In this document: in pieces, positions 7,034 to 16,099 of the stretch
How positions within the stretch are numbered: position 1 is the first letter of the stretch
Layout of the letters: each line of letters begins with the position of its first letter
DNA from: DASWIP01 sp036397635
GTDB lineage: Bacteria > Actinomycetota > AC-67
Length of the DNA stretch: 42,738 bases
Direction of reading: 5' to 3'
Assembly: GCA_036397635.1 (NCBI GenBank)
Contig: DASWIP010000022.1
Coordinates: 1 to 42,738 of the forward strand
Made by a program: the position numbers and the translations under genes
Notes under the pieces: model-generated
Databases searched by the model: none
What the model was told of the DNA's origin: nothing
Seen by the model: only the letters and a program-made list of their open reading frames with translations

Positions 7034-7810
7034 ATGTCCTGGCTGACATCCCTACCGGTTGTCTTCGCCCTCGAGGGCGAGTGGGACGACGTCCGCGCGG
7101 TCCTGGTGGTCGCCGTTTCTGTCGTCGTCTTGATCGGGAGCCTCTACATGCTGCTCGCATCGAACTACGGCGCGCGCTTGGGGTACCTCGTGCTCATGGT
7201 CTCGCTCGGGATCTGGATGATCCTGTTCTCGCTGATCTGGCTGGTCGGCGTGCCCGGCACGGTCCCGGGCCTCGGGCCACGCGCCGAGGAGCCACATTGG
7301 GTGCCGTTCAAACCGGACAGCGAGCAAGCCCAGGAGTTCCGGCAAGCGATCGACGACTTCCCGACCGACTGGGACGAGCCCGGCGAGAAGTACCCCGGCC
7401 AGATCGACTCCTCCGGTGAGTTCGACACCGTCAAGACGGTCATCCAGGATGCCCTCGCGCGCGACGCCCAGGAGAATGATCTTGCCGCGGACCTCGCCGA
7501 GGACTGGGACTTCAGGCTTCGGGGCACAGAGGTCCCCGCCGACGAAGAGAACCCTCCGCCCGTCGCGTCGGCGCGGTTCCTTCAGGTCGACGCCGACACG
7601 CTCCTGTTCGGCGTCACCATCCCCGCCACCGACGACCATCGCGAGGTCACCGTCTTCGCGCTCCGCGACAAGGGTCAGGTCTTCCTGTACGCGCTCTACT
7701 TCTTGATCGCGAGCATCATCGGGTTCGCCCTGCACGCGTGGCTGTTGGTGCGATACGAGCGAACCCACGAGCCCGCTGAGGGCGCGGAGCCGGTACCGAC
7801 CACGGTGTGA
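7034..7810 (+). CDS. unknown membrane protein, last gene of the bc-complex operon
   Basis: The 258-residue protein belongs to no family I can name. It has two adjacent helices near the N terminus (about 19-42 and 47-72), a large acidic hydrophilic domain (about 80-210, rich in Asp, Glu and Pro, no cysteines), and a third helix near 218-240 followed by a short charged tail. With the large domain probably outside, it could be a structural or assembly subunit. It starts three bases after the cytochrome c stop, so it is firmly part of the operon, and it ends at a strong terminator. Confidence 0.8.
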   Translation: MSWLTSLPVVFALEGEWDDVRAVLVVAVSVVVLIGSLYMLLASNYGARLGYLVLMVSLGIWMILFSLIWLVGVPGTVPGLGPRAEEPHWVPFKPDSEQAQEFRQAIDDFPTDWDEPGEKYPGQIDSSGEFDTVKTVIQDALARDAQENDLAADLAEDWDFRLRGTEVPADEENPPPVASARFLQVDADTLLFGVTIPATDDHREVTVFALRDKGQVFLYALYFLIASIIGFALHAWLLVRYERTHEPAEGAEPVPTTV

Positions 7811-7814
7811 CCCC

Positions 7815-7847
7815 TCACGAACGGGGCCCTGAGGCCCCCGTTCGTGA
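7815..7847. terminator. bidirectional terminator between the bc operon and hemL
   Basis: TCACGAACGGGGCC pairs with GGCCCCCGTTCGTGA around a CTGA loop, with one unpaired base in the stem. It lies between two convergent genes and abuts the hemL stop codon, so it can serve both strands. Tracts of T on either side are weak. Confidence 0.8.
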
Positions 7848-9149
7848 TCAGTCCTCTCCCCGCAGGGCGGCCGCGGCCGCGCGCATCGCGCGCTCCGCGG
7901 CCTCCTCGATCCGCGAGACATCCTCATCGGTGTGCGCAGCGCAGAGGAACCATCCCTCGAACGCGCTCGGCGGGAGCCAGATCCCGGATGCGAGCATCGC
8001 GTGGAAGAAGCGCGCGTACGCTCCGGCCGCTTGCCGGCGCGCGCTCTCGAGATCGGTCACATCGTCATCGACGAAGAAGGCCGAGAACAGCGATCCCTCT
8101 CTGTTGACCCGCAGGGGCACCCCGGCCAGCGCGGCCGCAGCCGTCAGGGCGTCCACGATGGTCTCGGCACGGCGAAGCATCCCCTCGTACGGCGGATCCT
8201 CGGCGAGCGCGTCGAGCACGGCGAGGCCAGCCGCGACGGCGATCGGGTTCCCGCTGAGCGTCCCCGCCTGGTACACCGGCCCCGTCGGCGCGATCTCGTC
8301 CATGATCGCCGCACGGCCGCCGAACGCGCCGACCGGGGAGCCGCCGCCTATCACCTTCCCCAGGCAGGTCAGGTCCGGCGTCACGCCGTACCACGCCTGA
8401 GCGCCACCGAGCCCGAGACGAGATCCGGTCACGACCTCGTCGAAGATCAACAGCGCGCCGTGCTGATCACAGCGCGCGCGCAGGGCCTCGAGGAACCCCG
8501 GGGCCGGCGGCACGACGCCCATGTTCACCGCGACCGGCTCGACGATCACGCACGCCAGATCATCACCGTGGGCAGCGAAAGCGTCGCCGACCGCGCCCGC
8601 ATCGTTGAACGGCGCGACCAGGGTGTCGCGTGCGGCACCCTCGGTCACCCCGGCCGTATCGGGCAGGCCCAGCGTTTCCACGCCCGATCCCGCGCGCGCG
8701 AGCAGCTCGTCCGCATGTCCGTGATAGCAGCCGGCGAACTTCAGGATCTTCGACCGGCCGGTCGCGCCGCGCGCCAGTCGGATCGCGCTCATCGTCGCCT
8801 CGGTCCCCGAGTTCACCATGCGCACGCGCTCGATCGACGGGACGTGCTCGGCCAGGCGTTCCGCGAGCAGCACCTCCCCCTCGTGAGGTGCGCCGTAGGA
8901 CGAGCCGCGCTCCGCGGCGCGCGCGATCGCCTCGGTCACGCGCTCGTCCGCATGGCCGAGGATGATCGCGCCCCAGGACATGACCAGGTCGACGTACTCG
9001 CGGCCGTCCACGTCGGTCAGGCGCGATCCGCGCGCGCGGGCGACGAACCGCGGGTCCCCGCCGACGGCGAGGAATGCCCGCACCGGCGAGTTTACGCCGC
9101 CGGGGATGACCTCTCGGGCGCGCTTGAACAATTCCTCGGACCGGCTCAT
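7848..9149 (-). CDS. hemL: glutamate-1-semialdehyde 2,1-aminomutase
   Basis: The 433-residue PLP enzyme converts glutamate-1-semialdehyde (made by HemA) to 5-aminolevulinate, completing the C5 route. Family signatures are the opening IPGGVNSPVRAF, the PLP-phosphate segment NSGTEATMSAIR, the cofactor aspartate in LIFDEVVTGSRLG, the Schiff-base lysine K265 in TCLGKVIGGGSPVGAFGG, and GTLSGNPIA. Length is normal. It is at the end of the minus-strand heme region but separated from hemB by two non-heme genes. There is no clear ribosome site; TAGGCT nine bases before the ATG suggests a very short or absent leader and its own promoter. Confidence 0.96.
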   Translation of the reverse strand: MSRSEELFKRAREVIPGGVNSPVRAFLAVGGDPRFVARARGSRLTDVDGREYVDLVMSWGAIILGHADERVTEAIARAAERGSSYGAPHEGEVLLAERLAEHVPSIERVRMVNSGTEATMSAIRLARGATGRSKILKFAGCYHGHADELLARAGSGVETLGLPDTAGVTEGAARDTLVAPFNDAGAVGDAFAAHGDDLACVIVEPVAVNMGVVPPAPGFLEALRARCDQHGALLIFDEVVTGSRLGLGGAQAWYGVTPDLTCLGKVIGGGSPVGAFGGRAAIMDEIAPTGPVYQAGTLSGNPIAVAAGLAVLDALAEDPPYEGMLRRAETIVDALTAAAALAGVPLRVNREGSLFSAFFVDDDVTDLESARRQAAGAYARFFHAMLASGIWLPPSAFEGWFLCAAHTDEDVSRIEEAAERAMRAAAAALRGED

Positions 9150-9189
9150 CGGAGAGCCAGCCTATCGAGGACGCGAGCGGCGCGGCGCG

Positions 9190-9573
9190 TCAGCCCAGGA
9201 AGGCGTCGAGCGCGTCCTGGTCCATCGACGCGAGCCAGAACTCGGCGACCTTGCCGTCCTTGATGTGACAGACGAAGACGTCGTCGGTGTCGAGGGTCTC
9301 GTTGCCGCGCTTGTAGTGCGAGCGCTGGAGGACGACGCCGTGATCGTCGGAGACCAGGTAGTCGTGGCCTTCGAAGGTGAACTCCGGGGTTCGCTCCATG
9401 AAGCGACCGAACAGCTCCGTGAACTGGTCCTTGCCTTTGTAGGTCCCGCCGAAGGAACTCTTGCCTGCCACGTGCACGATGACGTCGTCGGTGTGAACGG
9501 CGAGGTACGCCTCGTTGTCACCCCGCTGCATCGCCTCGTCGGCGTCGCGAAGCAGGCGCTCGTTGGGATGCAT
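9190..9573 (-). CDS. NTF2/SnoaL-like domain protein
   Basis: The 127-residue protein is a single alpha+beta cone domain: an N-terminal helix (NERLLRDADEAMQRGD), then strands with AYLAVHTDDVIVHVAG, EFTFEGHDYLVSDDHGVVL and the closing DGKVAEFWLAS typical of SnoaL/polyketide-cyclase-like proteins. The fold binds small hydrophobic ligands or acts as isomerase or cyclase; the substrate cannot be told. The ATG at 9573 has AGGAGGG four bases upstream and was preferred to an upstream extension. A 72-base gap, with a GGCCCGATCGGGCC palindrome at 9590-9603, separates it from the aldo/keto reductase gene. Confidence 0.8.
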   Translation of the reverse strand: MHPNERLLRDADEAMQRGDNEAYLAVHTDDVIVHVAGKSSFGGTYKGKDQFTELFGRFMERTPEFTFEGHDYLVSDDHGVVLQRSHYKRGNETLDTDDVFVCHIKDGKVAEFWLASMDQDALDAFLG

Positions 9574-9645
9574 GATCCCTCCTCTCCCGGGCCCGATCGG
9601 GCCGTCAGCGGGAACGCTACGCCCCGGAGTTCCTGCCGACAAGAC

Positions 9646-10626
9646 CTACGCGCCGACCAGGTCGAAGTTGCGGTCATAGAGTTCGTTGACACGCGCGATG
9701 TCTCCGCCCGAAAGGTCCGGAAGGTCCGAGACGGCGGCGAACTCGTCGAGCTGCTCGATCCCGTAGATGTTCGGCAGGACCACGGCGATCTGCGGGTCGG
9801 CCAGCAGCCACTTCAACGCCGCCTGCCCGATGGTCATATTCCGCGTCAGGAAGTCCAGCCGGCCCACCTTCTGCAGCCCCTCGGTCAGCCACTCCTGCTT
9901 GCGATGCGAACGATGGTCGTCGGTGTCGAACGTCGTCTCCGCCGTGTACTTGCCCTCGAGCAGCCCGCTGGAGTGCGGCACCCGCACCATGATCCCGGTG
10001 CCGGTGCCCCGCGCGGCCGACAGGAAGTCACGGCCCGGATCCTGCTCGAGCAGGTTGTGGATCATCATGAACGCGCCGGCATCGGACCGCCGCGCGAGCG
10101 CCGCCGACCCCTCATCCCGCCAGCCGATCTTCGGACCGATGGACACGCCGTAGGCCCGCACCTTCCCTTCGCCCTTCAGGTCGGCGAGCGTTCCCCACAG
10201 GTCGTCCTGCTCGATGTGATGCATCCGCGGGTTGTGCAGCTGCAGGACGTCGATCACGTGGGTGTCCAGCGCGCGCAAGCTGCGTTCGACGGTCGCGCGC
10301 ACGTAGGACGGATCGGTCCGGTGCGGACGCTCGCGATGGCCTTCATAGGACCACTCGGCCTCGACGTCGTAGCCGACTTTCGTGGAGTAGGTCACGCGAT
10401 CGCGCACATCACCGAGCGCGCGCGCGACCAGCGTCTCGCCGCGGCGTTCAGGACCGTACGTCGGCGCCGTGTCGAAGAACGTGATGCCGCGGTCGTACGC
10501 GGCGCGGATCAGGCGCACGGCGTCGTCGTCGGAGTACTCGCCCCACCAGCCGGCGGTGACGGTCCAGGCACCGAACCCGATCTCGCTGCACTCGATACCG
10601 GTGTCGCCCAGTGTCCGCTGCTTCAT
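9646..10626 (-). CDS. aldo/keto reductase family oxidoreductase
   Basis: The 326-residue NADPH-dependent (beta/alpha)8 barrel starts MKQRTLGDTGIECSEIGFG. Catalytic residues are recognisable: Asp in FFDTAPTYG with Tyr, Lys in YSTKVGYD, and His in DVLQLHNPR. The C-terminal cofactor segment is present (ADPQIAVVLPNIYGIEQLDE). This is the YajO/Tas-like group, whose physiological substrate is usually unknown. The ATG overlaps the hemB stop as ATGA, so it is co-translated with heme genes. An extended frame to 10743 would run inside hemB and was rejected. Confidence 0.9.
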   Translation of the reverse strand: MKQRTLGDTGIECSEIGFGAWTVTAGWWGEYSDDDAVRLIRAAYDRGITFFDTAPTYGPERRGETLVARALGDVRDRVTYSTKVGYDVEAEWSYEGHRERPHRTDPSYVRATVERSLRALDTHVIDVLQLHNPRMHHIEQDDLWGTLADLKGEGKVRAYGVSIGPKIGWRDEGSAALARRSDAGAFMMIHNLLEQDPGRDFLSAARGTGTGIMVRVPHSSGLLEGKYTAETTFDTDDHRSHRKQEWLTEGLQKVGRLDFLTRNMTIGQAALKWLLADPQIAVVLPNIYGIEQLDEFAAVSDLPDLSGGDIARVNELYDRNFDLVGA

Positions 10627-11612
10627 CCCTGCTCCTTCAGTGCGACGGCGGCGTCCTTCGCGTGATAGGTGAGGATCATGTCGGCACCGGCCCGCTTGAT
10701 AGCCGTGAGGCTCTCCAGCATGGCTGCTCGCTCGTCGAGCCAACCGTTCGCCGCGGCGGCCTTGAGCATCGCGAACTCGCCGCTGACGTTGTACGCGGCC
10801 AGCGGCGCCTGTACACGGTCACGGATCGCGCGCAGAACGTCCAGGTATGGGAGGGCCGGCTTGACCATGATGATGTCGGCCCCTTCGTCCAGGTCGGTCA
10901 GCGCTTCGCGGACGGCTTCGTCGGCGTTGGCGGGATCCATCTGGTAGCCACGCCGGTCGCCGAAGCGCGGCGCGCACTCGGCTGCGTCGCGGAACGGTCC
11001 GTAGAACGCGCTCGCGAACTTGGCCGTGTAGGCCAGGGTCGGCGTGTCGGTGAACCGATGATGATCGAGCGCGTCGCGGATCGCCGCGACCTGCCCATCC
11101 ATCATTCCGCTCGGCGCGACCAGGTGCGCTCCTGCGCTTGCCTGCGCGACCGCGATCGAGCGGTAGCGCTCCAGGGTCGCGTCGTTGTCCACCTCACCGC
11201 GCGCATCCAGCACGCCGCAGTGCCCGTGCTCGGTGTATTCGTCCAGACACAGGTCGGCGATCAGCACGAGCTGCTCGCCCATATCCGAGCGCAGCTCGCG
11301 GAGCGCGCGCTGCACGATCCCGTCGTCGGCGTCGGCTTGGGATCCCATCGCATCCTTGTCTGCCGGGATCCCGAACAGGATCACTGCGGGGATACCGAGT
11401 GTCGCGATCTCGGCGGCGTCCTTACGCACGGACTCGAGCGTGTGCTGCACGTGACCGGGCATCGACTCGATCGGGTGTGGTTCGGCGATGCCCTCCTTCA
11501 CGAACAGCGGCGCCACCAGGTCGTCGACGCCCAGGCTGGTCTCTCGCACCAAGCGGCGCAGGGCCTCGGTGCGGCGGAGCCGCCTTGAGCGCGCGACGGG
11601 GAACCGTGCCAT
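10623..11612 (-). CDS. hemB: delta-aminolevulinic acid dehydratase (porphobilinogen synthase)
   Basis: The 329-residue enzyme condenses two 5-aminolevulinates into porphobilinogen. Schiff-base lysines are K198 (LAYTAKFASAFYGPFR) and K251 (DIIMVKPALPYLD). The metal-site region reads ADLCLDEYTEHGHCG: two cysteines (122 and 132) are kept and the middle one of the classical three is Asp. It starts ten bases after the cobA-hemD stop and overlaps the next gene by ATGA. Part of the rex-hemA-hemC-cobA/hemD-hemB operon. Confidence 0.96.
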   Translation of the reverse strand: MARFPVARSRRLRRTEALRRLVRETSLGVDDLVAPLFVKEGIAEPHPIESMPGHVQHTLESVRKDAAEIATLGIPAVILFGIPADKDAMGSQADADDGIVQRALRELRSDMGEQLVLIADLCLDEYTEHGHCGVLDARGEVDNDATLERYRSIAVAQASAGAHLVAPSGMMDGQVAAIRDALDHHRFTDTPTLAYTAKFASAFYGPFRDAAECAPRFGDRRGYQMDPANADEAVREALTDLDEGADIIMVKPALPYLDVLRAIRDRVQAPLAAYNVSGEFAMLKAAAANGWLDERAAMLESLTAIKRAGADMILTYHAKDAAVALKEQG

Positions 11613-11622
11613 CGAACGGAGA

Positions 11623-13179
11623 CTAGCGCGCGCGACCCGCTGCTTGCGATTCGGACGAAGCGGGCATGCGGCCGGTGGCCTGCATGACCGCCGCAGCGAG
11701 GGCGGGGATGGTGTGCGGATCGGCGACCGCGTGGACGCGCAAACCAGCGCGACGCGCCTCGCGCGCGGTGACCGGCCCGATCGCGGCGATCTTGGTGCCT
11801 CGGCCGGGCTTCCCCCGAAGCGCCTGGACGAAAGCGCGGACCGTTCCGCCGCTTGCGAAGGTGATCACGTCGATATCGCCGGCGAGCACTCGCCGGCGCA
11901 CCGCCGCCGGCATCGTCCCGGCACCCGTAAGGTGGTACAGCGTGAGGCGCTCAACGGTCCATCCCTTCTCGGATAGCGCCTCGTCGAGCCCGGGCTCGAC
12001 CACATCCGCGCGCGCGAGCAGCACGCGACCCTCTCCCGCGGGGAAGGCCTCACCGACGGCCCGCGTCGTGAAGGTCGCCGGCACCAGGTCGGCGTCGATC
12101 CCGACGGCCCGGAGCGCCGCCGCGGTCCCCACGCCGACCGCGGCGACCTTGGTGGCACCGAACGCGCGCGCATCCAAGCGGGCCGCCCGCAGTCGCTCGC
12201 CGAGCAGCCGGACGCCGTTGGCGCTGGTGAGCACGATCCAGTCGTAGGCGCCTTCCCGCAGACGAGTGATCGCACGATCGACCTTCGACCACGATCGTGG
12301 CGGGCGGATCCGGATCGATGGTGATTCGACGACCTCCGCGCCGAGCTCGCGCAGGACGCCCGATAGCTCGGAGGCCTGCTCGCGCGTGCGCGTCACCAGC
12401 ACGCTCACGCCGGAGAGGGGTCGCGTGTCCCAGCCGCCGATGACGTCGCGGACGGCGACCACATCGCCGACCACGATGACGGCGGGAGGCCGGATGCCCG
12501 CACGGCGCGCGGCCGCGGCGATCCCCGCAAGCGGGGCCGTGACGGTGCGCTGCGTCGTCAGCGTCGCGTCGGTGATCACCGCGGCCGGGGTCGCCGGAGC
12601 CTTCCCTTCCGCGATCAGCCGCTCGGCGACGCGCCCCAGCCGCTCGACCCCCATCAGCAACGTGACGGTGTCCACGCGGGCCAGCGCCGCCCAATCCAGC
12701 CGCGAGGCCGCCTTTCCTTTCGCCTCGTGCGCGGTCGCGATCGCAACGGACGCGGCGGTCGCGCGGTGCGTCACGGGGATCCCCGCGGCGGCAGGGCCCG
12801 CGATCGCCGAGGTGATCCCCGGCACGACCTCGAAGGCGATCCCCGCGCGCGCGAGCGCCTCCGCTTCCTCGCCGCCGCGGCCGAAGACGAACGGATCGCC
12901 GCCCTTCAGTCGGACGACCGTCCACCCCGCGCGCGCCTCCCGCACCAGGATCCGGTTGATCTCCTCCTGGCTCACCTTGTGTCGCCGCGGCGCCTTGCCG
13001 ACATCGATCGATCGCGCGTCTGGGCGCACGAGGGCGAGCAGCTGCTCGGACACGAGCCGGTCGTGGACGACCACGTCGGCGCCGCGAAGAAGCGCGAGGC
13101 CTCGAACCGTGATGAGCCCCGGATCGCCCGGCCCCGCCCCGATCAGCGCGACGGAGCCGGTCCGCCGGGGTCGCGTCAT
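11623..13179 (-). CDS. cobA-hemD: bifunctional uroporphyrinogen-III C-methyltransferase / uroporphyrinogen-III synthase
   Basis: The 518-residue fusion has a CobA domain first (about 8-250), with SAM-binding VALIGAGPGDPGLITVRG, the VVRLKGGDPFVFGRGGEE signature and GIPVTHR. The HemD domain follows (about 262-500), with VLVTRTREQASELSGVL, VLTSANGVRLL and ITFASGGTVRAF. It closes hydroxymethylbilane to uroporphyrinogen III and methylates it to precorrin-2, so it feeds heme as well as siroheme or cobalamin. The fusion is common in Actinobacteria and Firmicutes. Its ATG overlaps the hemC stop (ATGA). Confidence 0.95.
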   Translation of the reverse strand: MTRPRRTGSVALIGAGPGDPGLITVRGLALLRGADVVVHDRLVSEQLLALVRPDARSIDVGKAPRRHKVSQEEINRILVREARAGWTVVRLKGGDPFVFGRGGEEAEALARAGIAFEVVPGITSAIAGPAAAGIPVTHRATAASVAIATAHEAKGKAASRLDWAALARVDTVTLLMGVERLGRVAERLIAEGKAPATPAAVITDATLTTQRTVTAPLAGIAAAARRAGIRPPAVIVVGDVVAVRDVIGGWDTRPLSGVSVLVTRTREQASELSGVLRELGAEVVESPSIRIRPPRSWSKVDRAITRLREGAYDWIVLTSANGVRLLGERLRAARLDARAFGATKVAAVGVGTAAALRAVGIDADLVPATFTTRAVGEAFPAGEGRVLLARADVVEPGLDEALSEKGWTVERLTLYHLTGAGTMPAAVRRRVLAGDIDVITFASGGTVRAFVQALRGKPGRGTKIAAIGPVTAREARRAGLRVHAVADPHTIPALAAAVMQATGRMPASSESQAAGRAR

Positions 13180-14099
13180 GCGTTGGCGGCGGCGATGATC
13201 TCGTCGGCGCCCAGCTCGCGGAGCCGCTCACCGAGTGCGATACCGAGCTTCTCCGGATCGTCGCCCTCGAGTTGGTCGGCGATCATCCGCTTGCCGTCGG
13301 CGGTCCCGACCAGCGCCCGCATGCGCAAACGTTCACCGTCGGCTTCGGCGAGGGCACCGAGCGGCACGCCACAATCCCCGCCGAGAGTAAGCATCAAGGT
13401 CCGTTCGGCTTCGAATGCGCGGCGTGAGTCGGGGTCGTCGAGCTGCTCGAGCGCCGCCCGCATGTTGCGATCGTTCGCGCGGCATTCCACCGCGAGCGCA
13501 CCTTGACCGGGCGCCGGAAGCATCACGTTGATGGGGAGCAGCTCCGAGACGCGCTCGGCGCGGCCGAGCCGCTTGAGCCCGGCCATCGCGACGACGATCG
13601 CGTTCACCTCGCCGTCGGTGAGCTTACGCAGCCGCGTGTCGACGTTGCCCCGCATCGGAACCGGATCGAGTCCGCGCGCGAGCGCGCGCAACTGCATCCC
13701 GCGCCGCATCGACGACGTGCCGATCCGAGCGCCCGGCGCGAGCGATCGCAAGCCTTGGCCCGAGCGCGTGATCAACGCGTCCCGCGGATCCTCACGCTTG
13801 GGGATTGCGGCCAGCAGGATCCCGTTCGGCGTCGTGGTGGGGAGATCTTTCGCGCTGTGCACCGCGAGATCGATCTTCCCAAGCGCAAGCGCCTCCTGGA
13901 TGTCGCGGGTGAACAAGCTCTTGCCTCCGCCCTGCACCGCCGGCAGCGGTCCCAGGTGGGTGTCGCCGGCGGTCACGACGGGCACCAGCTCGAAGTTCCG
14001 ATGGGTGATCACCTTCGAGATCGCCTGCCGGATCCACTCGGCTTGCGCGAGCGCGAGCGCGCTCCCCCGGGTACCGACACGAAGCACGCTGCGCGGCAT
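13176..14099 (-). CDS. hemC: porphobilinogen deaminase (hydroxymethylbilane synthase)
   Basis: The 307-residue enzyme polymerises four porphobilinogens. It has RVGTRGSALALAQA, the catalytic Asp region KIDLAVHSAKDLPT, the arginine-rich substrate site IGTSSMRRGMQL and GNVDTRLRKL, and the dipyrromethane cofactor cysteine C243 in LGGDCGVPLGA. The ATG at 14099 lies one base after the hemA stop; a longer frame to 14183 would overlap hemA and was rejected. Confidence 0.96.
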   Translation of the reverse strand: MPRSVLRVGTRGSALALAQAEWIRQAISKVITHRNFELVPVVTAGDTHLGPLPAVQGGGKSLFTRDIQEALALGKIDLAVHSAKDLPTTTPNGILLAAIPKREDPRDALITRSGQGLRSLAPGARIGTSSMRRGMQLRALARGLDPVPMRGNVDTRLRKLTDGEVNAIVVAMAGLKRLGRAERVSELLPINVMLPAPGQGALAVECRANDRNMRAALEQLDDPDSRRAFEAERTLMLTLGGDCGVPLGALAEADGERLRMRALVGTADGKRMIADQLEGDDPEKLGIALGERLRELGADEIIAAANA

Positions 14100-14100
14100 G

Positions 14101-15375
14101 TCAGAACTCCTCCTCGCCGTCGTCCAGCGACCAGAGTACGCGCAACGCCCGCGCGATCGCCTCTCCCTCGGCGGTACCGGCACGGTCCTTCAGTGAAGCG
14201 ACCGGGTCGTGCAGCAGCTTGGCTACGATCGCGTGCGTGAGCGCTTCGACCGCCTCACGGGACGACTCGTCCAGCCTCTCGAGCAGCGCGCGCGCCCGCG
14301 CAAGCTCCGCCGCCCGGATCGTTTCGCCGCGATCCTTCATCGCCCCGATCAGGGGCGCGAACGCGTGGCCGCGTTTCCAGGCCGAGAAGCGCGGGACCTC
14401 CTGGTCAACGATGGCGCGCACGGCGTCGATCTCGGACATCACCGCGATCCCGGGCTCGAGTTCGTCACGGAGCGAGTCCAGATCACGCACCTCGACGTTC
14501 GGGACGGCGGACGCTGCCGGCTCGACATCACGCGGGACGGCCAGATCGAGGACGAGCAGCTTCCGCTCCGGCCGCCGCGCCATCGCGTGCTCGACCTGCT
14601 CGCGCGTGATCATCGGCTGCGGACTGCCGGTCGAGGCCAGGATCAGGTCCGCCCGTTCGATCGCGGGGATGGGATCGCCGATCGGAACGGCCTCTCCGCC
14701 CAGCCGTTCGGCGAGCGCGGTTGCGCGCGCGTGGGTGCGGTTGGCGATCAGGACACGCGCGCCCTCCGCTGCGATGCTCGCCGCGGCCAGATCGCTCATC
14801 TTCCCGGCTCCGAGCACGAGCACGGTCCGGTCCTGGAACGATCCCAGCGCGCGGCGAGCCAGTGTCGCCCCCGCCTCGGCGAAGCCGGCGGACGAGCCGG
14901 CTATACCGGTCTCACTGCGCGCGCGCCGCCCCGCACGGATCGCGTGCCGGAACAGCGCCGAGAGCAGCCACCCGACCGCGCCCTCCGAGTCTGCACCGCG
15001 GAAGGCGCGACGCACCTGCGTGAGGATCTGTGGCTCGCCGATCACCATCGACTCGATCCCGGACGCGACCGAGAACAAGTGGCGGACCGCTTCTTCCTCG
15101 TAGAGACCGTAGGCGCGATCGCCGAAGTCGGCCAGAGGCACGTGATGGAACTCGGACAGGAACGTCTTCAACGCAGCGAGCCCGCCGTGGAAGCCGTCCA
15201 CCGCCGCGTACACCTCGATTCGGTTGCACGTGGAGAGGATCACGGCCTCTCGCACGTGTTCGGAGGCGCGCGCCGCTGCCAAGGCTTTCGGCAACTCGCT
15301 CTGATCGAACGTTATCCGTTCGAGCAGGTCGAGCGGCGCACCCTTGTAGTTGAGGCCGACGACCAGGATCGACAT
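14101..15375 (-). CDS. hemA: glutamyl-tRNA reductase
   Basis: The 424-residue NADPH enzyme reduces glutamyl-tRNA to glutamate-1-semialdehyde, the committed step of the C5 pathway. It opens VVGLNYKGAPLDLLERI; the catalytic cysteine is in VILSTCNRIEVYA; the NADPH fold has VLVLGAGKMSDLAA; and the C-terminal dimerisation helix ends the protein. The ATG shares its A with the rex stop (TGATG), showing translational coupling; a TTG one codon upstream is the alternative. As second gene after rex it should be under direct redox control. Confidence 0.95.
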   Translation of the reverse strand: MSILVVGLNYKGAPLDLLERITFDQSELPKALAAARASEHVREAVILSTCNRIEVYAAVDGFHGGLAALKTFLSEFHHVPLADFGDRAYGLYEEEAVRHLFSVASGIESMVIGEPQILTQVRRAFRGADSEGAVGWLLSALFRHAIRAGRRARSETGIAGSSAGFAEAGATLARRALGSFQDRTVLVLGAGKMSDLAAASIAAEGARVLIANRTHARATALAERLGGEAVPIGDPIPAIERADLILASTGSPQPMITREQVEHAMARRPERKLLVLDLAVPRDVEPAASAVPNVEVRDLDSLRDELEPGIAVMSEIDAVRAIVDQEVPRFSAWKRGHAFAPLIGAMKDRGETIRAAELARARALLERLDESSREAVEALTHAIVAKLLHDPVASLKDRAGTAEGEAIARALRVLWSLDDGEEEF

Positions 15376-16067
15376 CAAGGACGTGTGCTCTTCGCTGCGC
15401 TCGCTGTCAGCTTCCGCGGACGACGGACGGAATCCAAAGCCGCCTTCCGCTGCTCGTAGAAGGAGAGTATCTGCAGCTCGATCGAAAGGTCTACCTTGCG
15501 TAGCGACACGTCGTCGGGAACCTGGAGAACGGTGGGCGCGAAGTTCAAGATGCTCTTGACGCCGGCCGAGACCAAGCGATCCGCCGCGTCCTGGGCGGCC
15601 GTGGCGGGGGTGGCGATGATGCCGATCGCGACCTGGCGCTCCTTGACGATCCGCTCGAGATCCTCGAAGTCCTCGACGTTGAGCGCGTCCACCCCGTCGC
15701 CGACCTTGCCTGGATCGATATCGACCAGGGCCACCACCCGGAAGCCGCGCTCACCGAAGCCACGGTAGTTCGCCAGCGCGCGCCCGAGGTTCCCGACGCC
15801 GACGATGGCGCAGTTCCAGTCCTGCGTGAGCCCCAGCTCACGGCTGATCTGATACAGCAGGTACTCGACGTCGTAGCCAACGCCACGGGTTCCGTAGGAA
15901 CCCAGGTAGGACAGGTCTTTGCGGACCTTCGCCGAGTTCACGCCGGCGCTGTCGGCGAGACGCTCGCTGGAGATGGTATGGATCCCATGCTCGGCCATGT
16001 CGAGCAGGCTGCGGTAGTACAGCGGCAGCCGTGCGACCGTGGCCTCAGGGATGGCGCGTTCTCTCAC
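15375..16067 (-). CDS. rex: redox-sensing transcriptional repressor Rex
   Basis: The 230-residue protein has an N-terminal winged helix (about 1-80: ATVARLPLYYRSLLDM, then SAGVNSAKVRKDLSYLGSYGTRGVGYD) and a Rossmann domain (CAIVGVGNLGRALANYRGF) that binds NADH or NAD+. High NADH releases Rex from DNA. The GTG start has AGGAG six bases upstream. A perfect operator covers its own promoter, and a second near-perfect one precedes the bc-complex operon. Rex-hemACD operons are known in Streptomyces; here hemB is added. Confidence 0.96.
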   Translation of the reverse strand: MRERAIPEATVARLPLYYRSLLDMAEHGIHTISSERLADSAGVNSAKVRKDLSYLGSYGTRGVGYDVEYLLYQISRELGLTQDWNCAIVGVGNLGRALANYRGFGERGFRVVALVDIDPGKVGDGVDALNVEDFEDLERIVKERQVAIGIIATPATAAQDAADRLVSAGVKSILNFAPTVLQVPDDVSLRKVDLSIELQILSFYEQRKAALDSVRRPRKLTASAAKSTRP

Positions 16068-16099
16068 GTTCGCTCCTGGAAGGGACCGTCAGAAGCATG

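Noticed and set aside
7932..9263. Plus-strand 443-codon frame opposite hemL
   Set aside because: Composition of a shadow frame; hemL on the minus strand has all its catalytic motifs.
9590..9603. Palindrome GGCCCGATCGGGCC as an operator or terminator
   Set aside because: Short, with a two-base loop and no T-tract; such palindromes are frequent in this composition.
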